Positions 63,912 to 64,000 of a DNA stretch of 64,000 bases are shown piece after piece (position 1 is the stretch's first letter; each line of letters starts with the position of its first letter). A model generated the notes under the pieces. It was not told where the DNA came from, ran no database searches, and saw nothing but the letters and a program-made list of their open reading frames with translations. Source of the DNA: Pseudoalteromonas gelatinilytica (GTDB lineage Bacteria > Pseudomonadota > Gammaproteobacteria > Enterobacterales > Alteromonadaceae); contig NZ_LRRU01000018.1 in the NCBI RefSeq assembly GCF_001641615.1, positions 248,001 through 312,000 on the forward strand, written 5' to 3'. Position numbers and translations under genes: made by a program.

Positions 63912-64000
63912 ATGAAACTTGAAGATATTCGCCGTGAATATTTACAGGATGGTTTATCTGAAGACATGCTTGATGCATCTCCAATCAAGCAGTTTGAAAA
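63912..64000 (+). CDS. pdxH: Pyridoxamine 5'-phosphate oxidase, 5' part only
   Basis: The first 29 codons (MKLEDIRREYLQDGLSEDML then ASPIKQFE) match the N-terminus of PdxH, including the IRREY and DPxxxFE-type positions. The enzyme makes pyridoxal phosphate using FMN. The ribosome site GAGGGA lies 5 bases upstream. The gene runs off the window, so the identification is from the N-terminus alone. Confidence 0.8.
   Translation, partial: MKLEDIRREYLQDGLSEDMLDASPIKQFE

Noticed and set aside
63770..63988. Minus-strand open frame of repeated SYQLSAI units
   Set aside because: It is a by-product of the 7-bp array (three units give seven codons) and is antisense to the pdxH start.

Overview
The window looks like chromosomal DNA of a marine gammaproteobacterium of the order Alteromonadales, most likely Pseudoalteromonas. 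The evidence is the moderately AT-rich composition, full-length housekeeping proteins of gammaproteobacterial type (PepB, ProB, GltX, CysE, XseA, GuaB, GuaA, RimI, PrfC, ArgS), many two-component and GGDEF genes, and families typical of these bacteria (DUF3019/MipA, DUF3581, DUF1543, the proteobacterial dedicated sortase system, large S8 proteases with a GlyGly-CTERM-like tail). I see no insertion sequence, prophage, integron or CRISPR array. Species is inferred from gene content only.

Layout. 1-8.8 kb: the 5' end of sfsA, pepB, a phosphoribosyltransferase, a large lipoprotein, a Crp/Fnr regulator next to a small YgjV-like membrane protein, an exported amidohydrolase, and four tandem genes for tiny secreted EF-hand proteins. 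9-13.3 kb: the glrK-qseG-glrR envelope-signalling operon with a DUF1543 gene, then two small unknown genes. 13.4-19.8 kb: a complete proteobacterial dedicated sortase locus. The histidine kinase and response regulator (pdsS, pdsR) are divergent from pdsO, a VIT/VWA sortase target and its class GN sortase. 19.7-25.4 kb: an EamA transporter, proB, a diguanylate cyclase, a membrane-linked glutaredoxin, gltX and an RcsF-like lipoprotein.

25.8-36.5 kb: two tandem paralogous subtilisin-family proteases (1697 and 1773 residues) with the same promoter architecture, the same terminator type and the same C-terminal sorting tail. 36.8-40 kb: a MipA/OmpV outer-membrane protein convergent with a DUF3019 gene, response regulator and kinase. 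40.5-48.6 kb: DUF3581, a DEAD-box helicase, a GAF-GGDEF protein, an MTHFR-like barrel protein, a lipoprotein M16 peptidase and a PAS-GGDEF protein. 48.8-49.7 kb: a compact three-gene unit of very small membrane proteins, including a membrane-anchored XRE regulator, behind a promoter region with repeated TGTCATAT sites. 50-63.4 kb: cysE, a coiled-coil membrane protein, xseA, guaB, guaA, tRNA-Trp, a HolD-like gene overlapping rimI, a hybrid kinase, prfC and argS. 63.4-64 kb: a repeat-laden gap (hairpin element, REP-like repeat, two heptamer arrays) running into the 5' end of pdxH.

The theme of the accessory genes is the cell envelope and secretion. One locus anchors a surface protein with a sortase, and a second makes large proteases that probably depend on rhombosortase. 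Three two-component or membrane-sensor loci (Glr, Pds, MipA-linked) watch the envelope. The strongest items for a second look are the terminator-like hairpin inside the signal-peptide codons of the sortase target, the small-membrane-protein/XRE cassette with its own operators, the duplicated protease promoters with a third motif copy nearby, the heptamer array in front of pdxH, and the unusual tRNA-Trp.
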